Origin: an uncultured Mycoplasmatota bacterium
Lineage (GTDB): Bacteria; Bacillota_I; Bacilli_A; RF39; UBA660
DNA: 64,000 nt
Assembly (NCBI GenBank): GCA_946402735.1
Contig: CAMIXH010000002.1
Span: 217,080 to 281,079, forward strand
Direction of reading: 5' to 3'
The notes below the pieces were generated by a model that saw only the letters and a program-made list of their open reading frames with translations, was not told where the DNA came from and did not search any database. The translations under genes and the position numbers were made by a program. Positions 45,148-54,434 of this stretch are shown here, piece by piece (positions within the stretch are counted from its first letter, which is position 1; every line of letters begins with the position of its first letter).

Positions 45148-46611
45148 TAAATATTTATTTATTTTCTTTGTTGCTTTTTTAACACTATCCATATTAGGAA
45201 TAACAACACTTCTCATTTTACCAGGTGCTGAATATGTTTCTCTCATATATCCCCCGCCAGTGACTTGTTGCGTTTCTATTTTCCAAGAAGGCATATCATC
45301 TATTTGCTCTTTAACGATTAAAGAAATATACTTGCTTGGAATATTTGTTTTATAGGCGCCTTTAAGTGATTCCAATACTTGATCATATTTTAATAAAAGA
45401 GATTTATTATTTGAAATTTTATTAAGAACTGCCTCAAGTACTTGTTGTTGATTTTGTATTCTGTGATGATCACCATTTCTATATGCATATCTTTCTCGTG
45501 CATATGATAATGCTTGTGCACCATTAAAATGATTCATGCCAACTTTTACTTTAGTAATTTGAGCTCCACCATCACCACAATGACTGGTAAATGCAGTGTC
45601 GCTATAAATATCAACTCCGCCAACTAAATCAACAATTTTGATAACTGATTGAAAACCAACTTTAATGTTGTAATTAATCTTTATTCCAAATAAATCTTCT
45701 ATAGTTTGTTGTGTTTTCTTTATACCATAAATCCCTGAGTTAGTTAATTTATCTTTAATACCTTTTGTTCCATGTAATTGAACATAATAATCTCTAGGAA
45801 TACTAGTTAATAGTATTTTATGATTGTCGGGATTAATTGTTACTATCATGTTAACATCACTTCTTGTTTTATCAACAATTACTCCTGTTCTAGAATCGCT
45901 TCCAGATATCAATATACTAACTGGTGTTAGTTTGAATTCTTCTTTCTTTGGCTCTGGTTCTACTTCAACTGGCTTTTCTATTTCAAAATTATAAATAACC
46001 TTAATCATATCATAAACATCATCATATTCTTCTTCTAGTATTTGCATAAATCCATCAGTTACTATGATTGCATCTATCTTTTTCTTTAATAGATCTTCAT
46101 AGAATTCTAATGGATTATCATATGCTTTTAGTTCTGCTGTTATCTTAGAACTAATAGTATTAACATAATCTTCTTTCTTTTCATCTACTATTGAAAATGC
46201 TATTGTTTTATTCTCTAAATCAGATAACTGATTATAATTGCTAGATTTTAATACTGCTATATTATATGCTGTTACTTCTATTCCATCATTATTAAATGCG
46301 CTATTCATAAAATTAGCTATATTATTGCCATGTTTAATTCCTAACCCTGATAATAGTATTAATAATAATGAAAATGATAATGCTACTATATTAAGCTTTA
46401 ATTTGTTTAGTAATAAACAAATTATATTTATTATGTTTAATATTGCATAAATAACTATAAATATAACAAATATCTTAGTTGGTAGCATATCTAAACCATT
46501 CACTACTTTTATACAATATATTGAAAATGCTATTGTTATTAAAGCAATTACTGCTTTAATAATAAACCATATTTTACTTTTAATATCAGTATTCTTTTCT
46601 CTCTTCTTCAT
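45136..46611 (-). CDS. LytR-CpsA-Psr (LCP) family glycopolymer ligase with a CpsA-like N-terminal part
   Basis: 491 residues. Three TM helices near the N-terminus (about 14-32, 40-65, 70-90). A region of about 110 residues follows (about 110-215) that resembles the accessory domain of CpsA. The LCP domain covers about 230-450: GSDSRTGVIVDKTRSDVNMIVTINP, ITSIPRDYYVQL and NHFNGAQALSYARERYAYRNGDHHRIQNQQQVL, carrying the Arg/Asp residues that hold the polyprenyl pyrophosphate. LCP enzymes transfer the finished polymer from lipid carrier to peptidoglycan, which shows this organism has a cell wall. Confidence 0.92.
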   Translation of the reverse strand: MKKREKNTDIKSKIWFIIKAVIALITIAFSIYCIKVVNGLDMLPTKIFVIFIVIYAILNIINIICLLLNKLKLNIVALSFSLLLILLSGLGIKHGNNIANFMNSAFNNDGIEVTAYNIAVLKSSNYNQLSDLENKTIAFSIVDEKKEDYVNTISSKITAELKAYDNPLEFYEDLLKKKIDAIIVTDGFMQILEEEYDDVYDMIKVIYNFEIEKPVEVEPEPKKEEFKLTPVSILISGSDSRTGVIVDKTRSDVNMIVTINPDNHKILLTSIPRDYYVQLHGTKGIKDKLTNSGIYGIKKTQQTIEDLFGIKINYNIKVGFQSVIKIVDLVGGVDIYSDTAFTSHCGDGGAQITKVKVGMNHFNGAQALSYARERYAYRNGDHHRIQNQQQVLEAVLNKISNNKSLLLKYDQVLESLKGAYKTNIPSKYISLIVKEQIDDMPSWKIETQQVTGGGYMRETYSAPGKMRSVVIPNMDSVKKATKKINKYLGEE

Positions 46612-46644
46612 ATTATCACTCCTAGTCTTATTATATTATACCAA

Positions 46645-46667
46645 ATAAAAAGCACTTTTTGTGCTTT
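46645..46667 (-). terminator. Intrinsic terminator of the sugar transferase gene
   Basis: AAAGCAC 46649-46655, 5-nt loop, GTGCTTT 46661-46667; T-rich on the minus strand. Confidence 0.75.
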
Positions 46668-47355
46668 ATTTTGCTCCAGTCTTCATAATAACTGCTTTTA
46701 TGGTAGCAAATATACATTTTATATCTAATAAGAATGATCTATTTTGAACATAAAAGTATTCTAGAGCAAGTCTTTCTTCATATGTTGTGGCAGAACGTCC
46801 ATGAGATGCCCACCATGATGTTACTCCAGGTTTAACCTTCTCATATATTTTATGATTACCATTATGTTCATCTAGTTCCCCTGGGATTAAAGGACGAGGC
46901 CCTATTAAACTCATTTCATTTCTTAATATATTAAACATTTGAGGAAGTTCATCTAAACTTGTTTTTCTAAGAATCCTTCCAGCTTTAGTTATTCTAGGAT
47001 CATTATCTATTTTTTTATTCTCATCCCATTGTTTTTTATATTTAGGATTTTTTAATAATTCTTTTAGTTTTTCATCAGCATTAGGAACCATTGTTCTAAA
47101 TTTATATAATTGAAATTCTTTACCAAATTTACCTACTCTAGTATGTTTATAGAAGATTGATTTAAAATCTCCAGTACACATGTACATTATTTTTACTATT
47201 AAAGCTATAGGTAACATACATATAATTCCAAAAAAAGCACAAAAAATATCGAATACTCTTTTTGAACCCCTATAGAAAAAAGTTCTTCTAGCTTCGACTT
47301 TGTCCATATCAACATCTTTTTCATCTAAAGCAACAGCACTAATATCTTCAGTCAT
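46666..47355 (-). CDS. Undecaprenyl-phosphate sugar phosphotransferase (initiating transferase)
   Basis: 229 residues. A TM helix at about 38-60 is followed by the polyprenyl glycosylphosphotransferase core: FKSIFYKHTRVGKFGKEFQLYKFRTMV, DPRITKAGRILRKTSLDELPQMFNIL and MSLIGPRPLIP. This short form, lacking the extra N-terminal TM bundle, starts the repeat unit by moving a hexose-1-phosphate to undecaprenyl phosphate. It carries an acidic 30-residue N-terminus. Confidence 0.92.
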   Translation of the reverse strand: MTEDISAVALDEKDVDMDKVEARRTFFYRGSKRVFDIFCAFFGIICMLPIALIVKIMYMCTGDFKSIFYKHTRVGKFGKEFQLYKFRTMVPNADEKLKELLKNPKYKKQWDENKKIDNDPRITKAGRILRKTSLDELPQMFNILRNEMSLIGPRPLIPGELDEHNGNHKIYEKVKPGVTSWWASHGRSATTYEERLALEYFYVQNRSFLLDIKCIFATIKAVIMKTGAK

Positions 47356-47420
47356 ATTATCTTTATACCTTCCCTTACATGCAAATAGAATTGTACCACA
47401 AAAATGAAAAAAAGTACATT

Positions 47421-47445
47421 ATAAAAAGCAACTTTTGTTGCTTTT
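47421..47445 (-). terminator. Intrinsic terminator of the small-paralog operon
   Basis: AAAAGCAAC 47424-47432, TTTT loop, GTTGCTTTT 47437-47445; followed by ATTTTTTTT-like sequence on the minus strand. Confidence 0.78.
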
Positions 47446-47746
47446 AATTATTTTGTGGTCTTGGCTTTCTTACTAGTCCACTTTCTTTTGAAAGGGTTAC
47501 TGTATTTTTTATACATTCTGAAATAGCTTCTCTTGTATATATTTCTTCTCCACCAACTATTATTTCTGGTCCCATTCTAACATCTAAATCAGAAAAATGA
47601 TAACTTGATAAACTCATTACTGTGTGAAACATTAAATCAGATGCTTCATCTGCTTTAACATTAAACGCAAAACTCCATAGTTTAGCTCCATCATCATTAA
47701 AACAATCTACATATATAGTTTTACTTAATACTTTAGGTAACCCCAT
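47444..47746 (-). CDS. Small paralog 3 of three: unknown soluble protein
   Basis: 100 residues. It shares a pattern with the two genes upstream: a beta strand near the N-terminus, then (F/W)xFxFxVxxxEAS(D/E)xMxHT, and a C-terminal (T/W)x(R/K)(E/D)xIxxCIxxxVxL segment. No signal, TM or known motif. GGGGGA precedes the ATG. Last gene of a three-gene tandem array. Confidence 0.55.
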   Translation of the reverse strand: MGLPKVLSKTIYVDCFNDDGAKLWSFAFNVKADEASDLMFHTVMSLSSYHFSDLDVRMGPEIIVGGEEIYTREAISECIKNTVTLSKESGLVRKPRPQNN

Positions 47747-47762
47747 AATATTAATCCCCCTT

Positions 47763-48056
47763 TTAATCCATCATATGTGATCTTATATTTGCATCAGTCG
47801 CTAATAAAACAACATCATTAATGCAGCCTTCTATATTATCTTTAGTCCATATTCTATTTTCTTCTAAATGAAGTATTACTTCTCCCATTTTAACTTCTAC
47901 ATTTTGAAAATGAAGGTTTAATAATACATTCATAGTATGTAACATACATTCACTTGCTTCATTCTTTCTAACAAAGAAAGTAAATCCCCAAGGAGTATTA
48001 TATACATCAGTACATGCAGCATTTATATGAACACATTCTACTTTTTTATTCTCCAT
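47763..48056 (-). CDS. Small paralog 2 of three: unknown soluble protein
   Basis: 97 residues, most like the gene at 47444: GFTFFVRKNEASECMLHTMNVLLNLHF corresponds to SFAFNVKADEASDLMFHTVMSLSSYHF there, and WTKDNIEGCINDVVLL to YTREAISECIKNTVTL. A GGGGAA ribosome binding site lies before the ATG. It overlaps the end of paralog 1 by 11 nt. Confidence 0.55.
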   Translation of the reverse strand: MENKKVECVHINAACTDVYNTPWGFTFFVRKNEASECMLHTMNVLLNLHFQNVEVKMGEVILHLEENRIWTKDNIEGCINDVVLLATDANIRSHMMD

Positions 48057-48357
48057 TTTTATTCCCCTGTTCTAACTTTAGTTTTGGTATCTTTAAATCA
48101 AATGTTTTAATCATAAAATCTTCAATTGATTCTTTAGTAGTTAAATTCATTTCTTCTAAGAATAATGGTTTGCTTCTATCCATTTTTAAAGTATTCATAT
48201 CTTCTCCTGGTATATAAGATATAGCATGAGCTATCATCTCAGTAGCATCTTCTTCTCTTACAAAGAATTTAAAGTCATATACTTTAGGTATATCTCCATT
48301 ATAAACAATATGAAAATTTATACATACTGATCTTACTAAATTAACATTTGATTCCAT
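48046..48357 (-). CDS. Small paralog 1 of three: unknown soluble protein
   Basis: 103 residues from the ATG at 48357 (GAGGAG 8 nt upstream; a longer in-frame start would cross that site). More diverged than the other two, but it has the same DFKFFVREEDATEMIAHAISYI core and TTKESIEDFMIKTFDL end. First gene of the array. Function unknown. Confidence 0.55.
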   Translation of the reverse strand: MESNVNLVRSVCINFHIVYNGDIPKVYDFKFFVREEDATEMIAHAISYIPGEDMNTLKMDRSKPLFLEEMNLTTKESIEDFMIKTFDLKIPKLKLEQGNKNGE

Positions 48358-48410
48358 AAATAATCTCCTCGATACGAAAAAGTATTTTAACATATAATAT
48401 ATACTAAGTC

Positions 48411-48440
48411 AAAAAAATAATCACAAAATGTGATTATTTT
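48411..48440 (-). terminator. Intrinsic terminator of mscL
   Basis: AAAATAATCACA 48414-48425, 3-nt loop, TGTGATTATTTT 48429-48440: 12-bp stem, A/T runs on both sides. Confidence 0.88.
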
Positions 48441-48889
48441 TGTTTCTTTAATAAATCTCTAATCTCTTCTAGTAATACTACATCTTCTGGTTTCTTTGGT
48501 TCTTCTGCAGGTTTTTCTTCTTCTTTTCTCTTAAATCTATTCATAGCTTTAACTACTAAGAAAATACAGAATGCTACGATTATGAAATTAATAACTAATG
48601 AAATAAAGTTTCCATAATTTAATGTAGCTGCTCCAGCAGTAGTAGCTTCTTCTAATGTTGCATATTTATTACCATCAAGTGCTACAAACCAATTAGAAAA
48701 ATCAATTCCTCCAGTAATTAGTGATATTAGTGGCATTATAATATCATTTACTAAGCTTGTTACAATAGCACCAAAAGCACTACCTATAACAACACCAACA
48801 GCCATATCTACTACATTACCTTTTTTAATGAATTCTCCAAATTCTTTAATAAATCCTTTTGATTTTTCAGCAACTTTTTTCTTTTCCAT
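48434..48889 (-). CDS. mscL: Large-conductance mechanosensitive channel
   Basis: 151 residues. [42 protein letters not shown] is the conserved first pore helix. A second TM (about 88-110, [24 protein letters not shown]) and a C-terminal helical bundle ([16 protein letters not shown]) complete the family. It forms a pentamer that opens under membrane tension to save the cell from hypo-osmotic shock. AGGAGG site before ATG. Confidence 0.96.
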   Translation of the reverse strand: MEKKKVAEKSKGFIKEFGEFIKKGNVVDMAVGVVIGSAFGAIVTSLVNDIIMPLISLITGGIDFSNWFVALDGNKYATLEEATTAGAATLNYGNFISLVINFIIVAFCIFLVVKAMNRFKRKEEEKPAEEPKKPEDVVLLEEIRDLLKKQK

Positions 48890-48921
48890 AGTTTCCTCCT
48901 ATACAAGATTATTATAACATA

Positions 48922-49299
48922 CTATTTACTTCTTTTAGGAAATAATTTTCCAAAAGGTTTTAATCTTCTTTGTCTTTGTTTTTCATTAATTATTTTAACT
49001 GTTTCTTCTATTTGTGCATTTATATGTTTCTTTATAGTATTAGTACTTAATAAAGCATTATAACGCTCCTTTATCTTAGCTAATTTATCAGTATATTCAC
49101 CAGAAACATTTTTATATTCATATATTTTTTGCATTCTTGATAAATAATAATAGAACTTAATTAATGAATCATCATCAGTAGTAAAAACAAATACTCTAAA
49201 TTCTGATTCATCTTCAACTAATAAATCAAAATATTTATTTTCTTGTTCTATTTCTCCTAACACATCTAAAAATACACTTCCATCATTTGACTTTGACAT
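48922..49299 (-). CDS. Soluble protein of unknown function
   Basis: 125 residues. Acidic first half with a predicted beta region (FRVFVFTTDDDSLIKF), a helical second half, and a basic C-terminal tail ending KPFGKLFPKRSK. No family recognised. It has its own consensus promoter (49332-49360) and lies just upstream of mscL. Confidence 0.5.
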   Translation of the reverse strand: MSKSNDGSVFLDVLGEIEQENKYFDLLVEDESEFRVFVFTTDDDSLIKFYYYLSRMQKIYEYKNVSGEYTDKLAKIKERYNALLSTNTIKKHINAQIEETVKIINEKQRQRRLKPFGKLFPKRSK

Positions 49300-49582
49300 A
49301 AATTATTTATTCTCTCTCTTTCCACGCAAGTATTATATACATTAATAGTGTTATTGTCAATTAGAGACAGTTAAAAACGCCTCATAAGAGGTGTTTTAAA
49401 AGGCATAGTAAGAGAATTTATAAAAAATTTTTATTATTTTTAAATTTACATTAGTTTTTTATTTCTATATATATTTATTTTATATTAATAACCTATAGTC
49501 ATCACTTTCCTTTCATGATTAAAGTATAAGTGATGAAACTGAAATGAACTTGAAAAAAAAGAATTTTTTTCAAATTCTTTTT
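49300..49582. other. 283-bp spacer between phosphoketolase and the 125-residue gene
   Basis: It holds the phosphoketolase terminator (49552-49584), an 8-bp inverted repeat CATCACTT...AAGTGATG (49500-49535), a hairpin AAAACGCCTC/GAGGTGTTTT at about 49373-49398, and the promoter at 49332-49360. The rest is plain AT-rich sequence and no gene is seen. Confidence 0.6.
49332..49360 (-). promoter_or_regulatory. Consensus sigma70-type promoter
   Basis: TTGACA (complement of 49355-49360), 17-bp spacer, TATAAT (complement of 49332-49337). It drives the 125-residue gene and perhaps mscL. Confidence 0.88.
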
Positions 49583-49584
49583 TT
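49552..49584 (-). terminator. Intrinsic terminator of the phosphoketolase gene
   Basis: A 13-bp stem pairs 49554-49566 with 49572-49584, 5-nt loop, T-rich tail on the minus strand. Confidence 0.85.
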
Positions 49585-51904
49585 ACCAGTGCCAATCTAC
49601 TATTTCTGGAAGATCTTCTCCTGTTTCTCTTATATATTCAGAGTGTTCAATTAATTTATCTTTACACCATTCAATTACTGGTCCTCTCTTTTCACCAAGT
49701 TCTGGTAAATATTTAAGAGCATCCATTACTAAATGGAATCTATCTAAATGATTTTGAACTTTCATATCAAATGTAGTAGTAATAGTACCTTCTTCAATAT
49801 AACCATGTACATGCATATTCTTATTAGTACGTTTATATGCAAGTTGATGAATTAAATGAGGATATCCATGATATGCAAATATTATTGGTTTTTTCTTTGT
49901 AAATAATGCATCATATTCAGCATCATCTAATCCATGTGGATGGTTAGTACTACTTTGTAGTTTGAATAAGTCTACTACATTTATAAATCTTATTTTTAAT
50001 TTAGGGAATTTTTCTCTTAATATTTTTGTTGCTGCTAGAGCTTCAGTTGTTGGTGTTTCACCACAAGAAGCCATAACTAAGTCAGGTTCACTACCTTCAT
50101 CATTACTAGCAAATGCCCATCTTCCAAGTCCTTTAGTACAATGTTTAACTGCTTCATCCATACTTAAGTATTGTTGACGAGGATGTTTAGAAGCAATAAT
50201 AACATTAATATAATTTTTACTTCTAATACAATGATCAAAACAAGAAAGTAAACAGTTAGTATCTGGTGGTAAATATATTCTTGTTATATCAGCCTTTTTA
50301 GTAACCAAATGGTTAATAAATCCTGGGTCTTGATGAGTAAATCCATTATGATCTTGTTGCCATGCATATGACGTTAAAATATAGTTTAAACTAGCTATAT
50401 CTTCTCTCCATGGAAGTTCGCTACACATCTTTAACCATTTAGCATGCTGTGAAGCCATTGAGTCAACTACTCTAATGAATGCCTCATAGCTATGGAAGAA
50501 TCCATGTCTACCAGTTAAAAGGTATCCCTCTAACATACCTTCACAAGCATGTTCTGATAAGAATGAATCAATTACTCTACCAGATTTCTCTAAATATTCA
50601 TCTGTATCTAATGTTTGACCATTCCATTCTCTATTAGTTACTTCAAATACATGATTTAATCTATTTGATAAAGCTTCATCTGGTCCAAATACTCTAAAAT
50701 TATCTGGATTATTTTTAATAATATCTCTTACAAAAGCACCAAGTTCCATCATATCTTGTTTAACAAGTTCACCTGGTTTTTTAACATCAACAGCATAATC
50801 TTTAAAATCAGGAATATTTAATTCTTGTAATAGGTTACCACCATTAGCTATTGGGTTAGCGCCCATTCTTCTATTTCCCTTAGGACATAATTCTTTTAAT
50901 TCTTTCTTTAATGTACCATTTTCATCAAATAGTTCTTCTGGATGATAACTCTTTAACCAAGCTTCTAATACTTTTAAGTTTTCTTTATGATCTTTATCTA
51001 CTGCAATTGGTACTTGATGAGCTCTAAATGAACCTTCTACCATTTTTCCATCTACTTCTTTTGGTCCAGTCCATCCTTTAGGAGTCTTTAATATAATCAT
51101 TGGGTAAACTGCTCTTTTATTTAGTCTACTCTTTGCTTTAATTTCTTGTATATCATGAATACATCTATCTAAAGCATCAGCCATAGCTTCATGTATTCTC
51201 ATTCTATTTGAACTTTCTACTATATATGGATTATAACCATATCCTTCAAATAGTTTAATTAATTCTTCTTGTGGAATTCTAGCTAACACTGTTGGGTTAG
51301 CAATCTTATACCCATTTAAATGAAGTATTGGTAAAACAATACCATCAGTTAAAGGATTAATTATTTTATTTAAATGCCATGAAGTAGCAAGTGGTCCAGT
51401 TTCAGCTTCACCATCTCCTACTACACAAGCAGCTATTAAATCAGGATTATCTAAAACTGCTCCATAAGCATGACATAAACTATATCCTAACTCTCCACCT
51501 TCATTAATACTACCTGGAGTTTCAGGTGTAACATGAGATCCTATTCCACCTGGGAAACTAAATTGTTTAAATAGTTTTTTCATTCCTTCTTCATCTTCTG
51601 TAATATTTGGATATACTTCTGAATAAGTACCTTCTAAATATACATTAGATACACAAGCTTGTCCTCCATGTCCTGGTCCAGATACATAGATCATATTTAA
51701 ATCATACTTCTTAATAATTCTATTTAAGTGAGTATAAATAAAGTTTTGACCTGGTACTGTTCCCCAGTGACCAACTAACTTAGCTTTAACATCACTAAGT
51801 TCTAAAGGACGTTTAAGAAGTGGATTATCTCTTAGATATATTTGTCCTAATGATAAGTAATTACATGCCCTAAAATAAGCATCCATTTTTTCAAATTCAT
51901 TCAT
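49583..51904 (-). CDS. xfp: Xylulose-5-phosphate/fructose-6-phosphate phosphoketolase
   Basis: 773 residues, a little shorter than the usual 790-820. Seen: [26 protein letters not shown], the TPP-binding [30 protein letters not shown], and [14 protein letters not shown] with HEACEG-like regions in the middle domain. It splits xylulose-5-P (and often fructose-6-P) with phosphate into acetyl-phosphate and a C3 or C4 sugar phosphate, feeding acetate and ATP formation. It suggests heterofermentative or pentose-based energy metabolism. Confidence 0.96.
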   Translation of the reverse strand: MNEFEKMDAYFRACNYLSLGQIYLRDNPLLKRPLELSDVKAKLVGHWGTVPGQNFIYTHLNRIIKKYDLNMIYVSGPGHGGQACVSNVYLEGTYSEVYPNITEDEEGMKKLFKQFSFPGGIGSHVTPETPGSINEGGELGYSLCHAYGAVLDNPDLIAACVVGDGEAETGPLATSWHLNKIINPLTDGIVLPILHLNGYKIANPTVLARIPQEELIKLFEGYGYNPYIVESSNRMRIHEAMADALDRCIHDIQEIKAKSRLNKRAVYPMIILKTPKGWTGPKEVDGKMVEGSFRAHQVPIAVDKDHKENLKVLEAWLKSYHPEELFDENGTLKKELKELCPKGNRRMGANPIANGGNLLQELNIPDFKDYAVDVKKPGELVKQDMMELGAFVRDIIKNNPDNFRVFGPDEALSNRLNHVFEVTNREWNGQTLDTDEYLEKSGRVIDSFLSEHACEGMLEGYLLTGRHGFFHSYEAFIRVVDSMASQHAKWLKMCSELPWREDIASLNYILTSYAWQQDHNGFTHQDPGFINHLVTKKADITRIYLPPDTNCLLSCFDHCIRSKNYINVIIASKHPRQQYLSMDEAVKHCTKGLGRWAFASNDEGSEPDLVMASCGETPTTEALAATKILREKFPKLKIRFINVVDLFKLQSSTNHPHGLDDAEYDALFTKKKPIIFAYHGYPHLIHQLAYKRTNKNMHVHGYIEEGTITTTFDMKVQNHLDRFHLVMDALKYLPELGEKRGPVIEWCKDKLIEHSEYIRETGEDLPEIVDWHW

Positions 51905-51952
51905 ATTCTTTTTTCTCCTATTATATATATCTATTATATTATCATTTTAGCA

Positions 51953-51978
51953 TAAAAAAAAGAGTTATAAAACTCTTT
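51953..51978 (-). terminator. Intrinsic terminator of tsaE
   Basis: AAAGAGTT 51959-51966, ATAA loop, AACTCTTT 51971-51978, then T-run on the minus strand. Confidence 0.82.
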
Positions 51979-52417
51979 CACATAAATCTTCATATTTACT
52001 TCCATGAGGAGTAATAATGAATTGTCTAGTATTCTCATCTACTATCTTAATTCTAATATCTAATCTATTCTTAGGAAGAATATCTTCAATTAGATCAGAC
52101 CATTCAATAATACAAACTCCCTTTTTAGTAAAGTATTCTTCAATACCTATATCTTGTTTAATATCACTTAATCTATATACATCCATGTGGAATAATTTCA
52201 TTTCTCCACCATAGTATTCTTTAATAATAGTAAATGTAGGAGATGTTATATTCTCAGTAATACCAAGTGCTTGTGCAAATGCTTTAGCAAACACAGTTTT
52301 ACCACTACCAAGATCTCCTTCCAAACATATTACCATATTAGGAAATTTCTCAGATTCTATATTTTGTGCTAATTCCATTGTGTCATCTTCAGAATAAGCT
52401 GTAATTTTGTATGTCAT
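51965..52417 (-). CDS. tsaE: tRNA threonylcarbamoyladenosine biosynthesis ATPase TsaE
   Basis: 150 residues, full length. Walker A EGDLGSGKTVFAKAFAQALG, then the family signature SPTFTIIKEY, FHMDVYRL and ICIIEWSDL (here VCIIEWSDL). It works with TsaB, TsaC and TsaD to make t6A37 in ANN-reading tRNAs. It is usually next to tsaB; here it stands alone with its own promoter (52438-52467). Confidence 0.95.
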   Translation of the reverse strand: MTYKITAYSEDDTMELAQNIESEKFPNMVICLEGDLGSGKTVFAKAFAQALGITENITSPTFTIIKEYYGGEMKLFHMDVYRLSDIKQDIGIEEYFTKKGVCIIEWSDLIEDILPKNRLDIRIKIVDENTRQFIITPHGSKYEDLCERVL

Positions 52418-52696
52418 ATATTCCTATCACCATATTCATTGTATCATTTAAATATTTTTTAGTACAAGTTTTTTTGTATAATTTACAAATCTTTTTAAAA
52501 GGAAAGATTTTTATGTATCAAACTACCCCATTTCACTATATATTAATGTATATATGAATGTTTACACAAATTATACACACATTTCATAATGAAAAAGTAT
52601 TAAAAATATATATATTTTATTAATGAAAAAACTATATATAAAATAGACACTATTCAAAAGTGTAAACCAATTCTTCCTAGTATTTAAGGCAAATTA
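52418..52696. other. 279-bp AT-rich spacer before the 52.7-54.3 kb ABC genes
   Basis: Contains the tsaE promoter and a stretch of very AT-rich, low-complexity sequence with two GTGTAAAC-type octamers. No gene, clear terminator for the ABC operon or RNA structure is seen. Confidence 0.5.
52438..52467 (-). promoter_or_regulatory. Promoter of tsaE
   Basis: TTGTAC (complement of 52462-52467), 18-bp spacer, TACAAT (complement of 52438-52443). Confidence 0.55.
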
Positions 52697-53407
52697 TTAA
52701 TTTTTGATGTCTTTTTTAACAAAGGATTTTAATCCTAATAAATAAAAAAGTGTCATGTAAACAGTGTCAAGTAATACTCCACTCTTTAAGTTTAAATTTA
52801 TATCATATGTCTTATTTAACACTTCCAAATTTTCAGGATTTTCAAAAATTGAAAAATCTAAATATGGAAGAGGAGTAAAAATTATGAATTTTAGATCCAT
52901 ATTTAATAAGAATTGAGTTATCAAAAGTGAGAAAGAAAATAGCAGGATACAAAAACAAATCGTAAACGATTTTGAACGTATTTTTGACGAAAAGTACAAA
53001 ATTTGGCCAGAAATCGTAAAAATCGGAATTGAGTAAGTTAAGTACTTAGAAACGTAAAAAATGTCGATTTTTGCCTCAAAAATAGAGGTAAAAATTATAA
53101 TAATTAATACACTTATGTAACTATATCCTATTATAAGTGCCATTTTAGAAACGTAGATTCTATGCCGGCTCACGGGCTTAGTGAGGTAAAATCTAAACGT
53201 TCCCCTATCAATTTCATCACTAATAATTCCACTAAAAAATAGAATTTCAAAAATACCCACAAAAGGTATCAAATTGAACGAAAGAACAAATGCACTTTTT
53301 TTAACAAATTTGATAAAAATAAAAAATAAAAGTATCAAAATTATCCATGAAAGTACGATTTTCCCTGGTTTCACCTTATAAATCTCGTTTTTAATTAGGT
53401 TTATCAT
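52697..53407 (-). CDS. ABC-2 type exporter permease
   Basis: 236 residues, six predicted TM helices. The segment SDEIDRGTFRFYLTKPVSRHRIYVSKM after the second helix is typical of ABC-2 permeases of the bacitracin/lantibiotic immunity kind. It overlaps its ATPase gene by 17 nt. Codon choice (more CG and unusual third positions, for example 52960-53220) differs from the neighbouring genes, which hints at horizontal origin. Confidence 0.85.
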   Translation of the reverse strand: MINLIKNEIYKVKPGKIVLSWIILILLFFIFIKFVKKSAFVLSFNLIPFVGIFEILFFSGIISDEIDRGTFRFYLTKPVSRHRIYVSKMALIIGYSYISVLIIIIFTSIFEAKIDIFYVSKYLTYSIPIFTISGQILYFSSKIRSKSFTICFCILLFSFSLLITQFLLNMDLKFIIFTPLPYLDFSIFENPENLEVLNKTYDINLNLKSGVLLDTVYMTLFYLLGLKSFVKKDIKN

Positions 53408-54272
53408 TGATCATCTCAAAGAACTCTGATTCAAGTGTATTCTTCTCTAATATGCGGTAAACACTGACATTGTTGAAGATTAGCTCCTTATTTATCTTAG
53501 AAATCTCTTCATTATTAGCATATACTTCTAAATTTTCATTTACTGCATATTTATTTAGTAAAATTTTTGCTTTAGAATAATCATCTACTACAAAAGAAAC
53601 TAGACACTTTTGCTTTACACCTCTCTCTTTTTTGTTTTTTATATTAATAATAGTCCCATTATTGATAAAAATTACCTTATCACACAAATTTTCAACCTCA
53701 CTTAACATGTGTGATGAAATTATTATGGTTGTATCTTTCATATTTTTTAACATATCCATAATTTTTTTAACGCCAACTGGATCTAATCCATTTGTTGGTT
53801 CATCAAGAATCAAAATTTTGGGTTTATTAATTAATGAAGAAGCTATTCCTAACCTCTCTTTCATTCCAAGAGAATAAGTTTTGAATTTTTTACCCAAATA
53901 TTTTTCCATTTCGACAATTTTTACAATTTCTTTTACTGTTTCTTCATCAACATTTTTAAACATTGTTTTAAAAATTTCTAGGTTACGTTTTCCACTTAGG
54001 TTATAATACAAATCTGGATACTCAATTAGAGTTCCGATGATGCTCATAGCCTTCTCAAAGTCATTTTTTAAGTCAAAATTGTAGTAACTTACCTCTCCAG
54101 TATCATAATTATAAAGACCAGTCATTATTTTTAACAAAGTGCTTTTTCCTGCGCCATTTGGGCCAACTAAACCCACTTTCTCACCTTCATAGATATCAAA
54201 ATTAATATCATGAAGAATTTTCTTTCCATTAATACTCTTAGAAATATTTCTAACACTCACTGCTTTGATCAT
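53391..54272 (-). CDS. ABC exporter ATP-binding protein (BcrA-like)
   Basis: 293 residues. Walker A GPNGAGKSTLLKIMTG, signature YSLGMKERLGIASSL, Walker B ILILDEPTNGLDPVG, switch His in ISSHMLSEVE. A C-terminal region of about 80 residues follows. Matches the ATPase of two-gene exporters that often give resistance to peptide antibiotics; the substrate cannot be told. Preceded by a palindrome over the -10. Confidence 0.92.
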   Translation of the reverse strand: MIKAVSVRNISKSINGKKILHDINFDIYEGEKVGLVGPNGAGKSTLLKIMTGLYNYDTGEVSYYNFDLKNDFEKAMSIIGTLIEYPDLYYNLSGKRNLEIFKTMFKNVDEETVKEIVKIVEMEKYLGKKFKTYSLGMKERLGIASSLINKPKILILDEPTNGLDPVGVKKIMDMLKNMKDTTIIISSHMLSEVENLCDKVIFINNGTIINIKNKKERGVKQKCLVSFVVDDYSKAKILLNKYAVNENLEVYANNEEISKINKELIFNNVSVYRILEKNTLESEFFEMINDKPN

Positions 54273-54316
54273 TTTCTCTTTCCTTTCATCTGGATTTTAT
54301 AAAATACGGTTACATA

Positions 54317-54338
54317 ATTCAAACTAGTATATTTGAAT
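54317..54338. promoter_or_regulatory. Palindromic operator candidate over the -10 of the ABC operon
   Basis: ATTCAAA (54317-54323) and TTTGAAT (54332-54338) flank a TATACT -10 candidate (complement of 54326-54331), with no consensus -35. A repressor at this site would block the operon; no regulator gene is adjacent. Confidence 0.4.
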
Positions 54339-54381
54339 CTTGAGTGTAAAAAGTTACTCATAATTTATTTTTATTTATAAC

Positions 54382-54412
54382 AAAAAAGAATAGTTAGTTT
54401 CCTAACTATTCT
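54382..54412 (-). terminator. Intrinsic terminator of the AAA+ gene
   Basis: AGAATAGTTAG 54387-54397, TTTC loop, CTAACTATTCT 54402-54412; T-run on the minus strand. Confidence 0.85.
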
Positions 54413-54434
54413 ATTATTCAATTATAAGTAAATT

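Noticed and set aside
49500..49535. 8-bp inverted repeat CATCACTT/AAGTGATG with a 20-nt loop
   Set aside because: Long loop, no T-run and no promoter in place; nothing supports a function.
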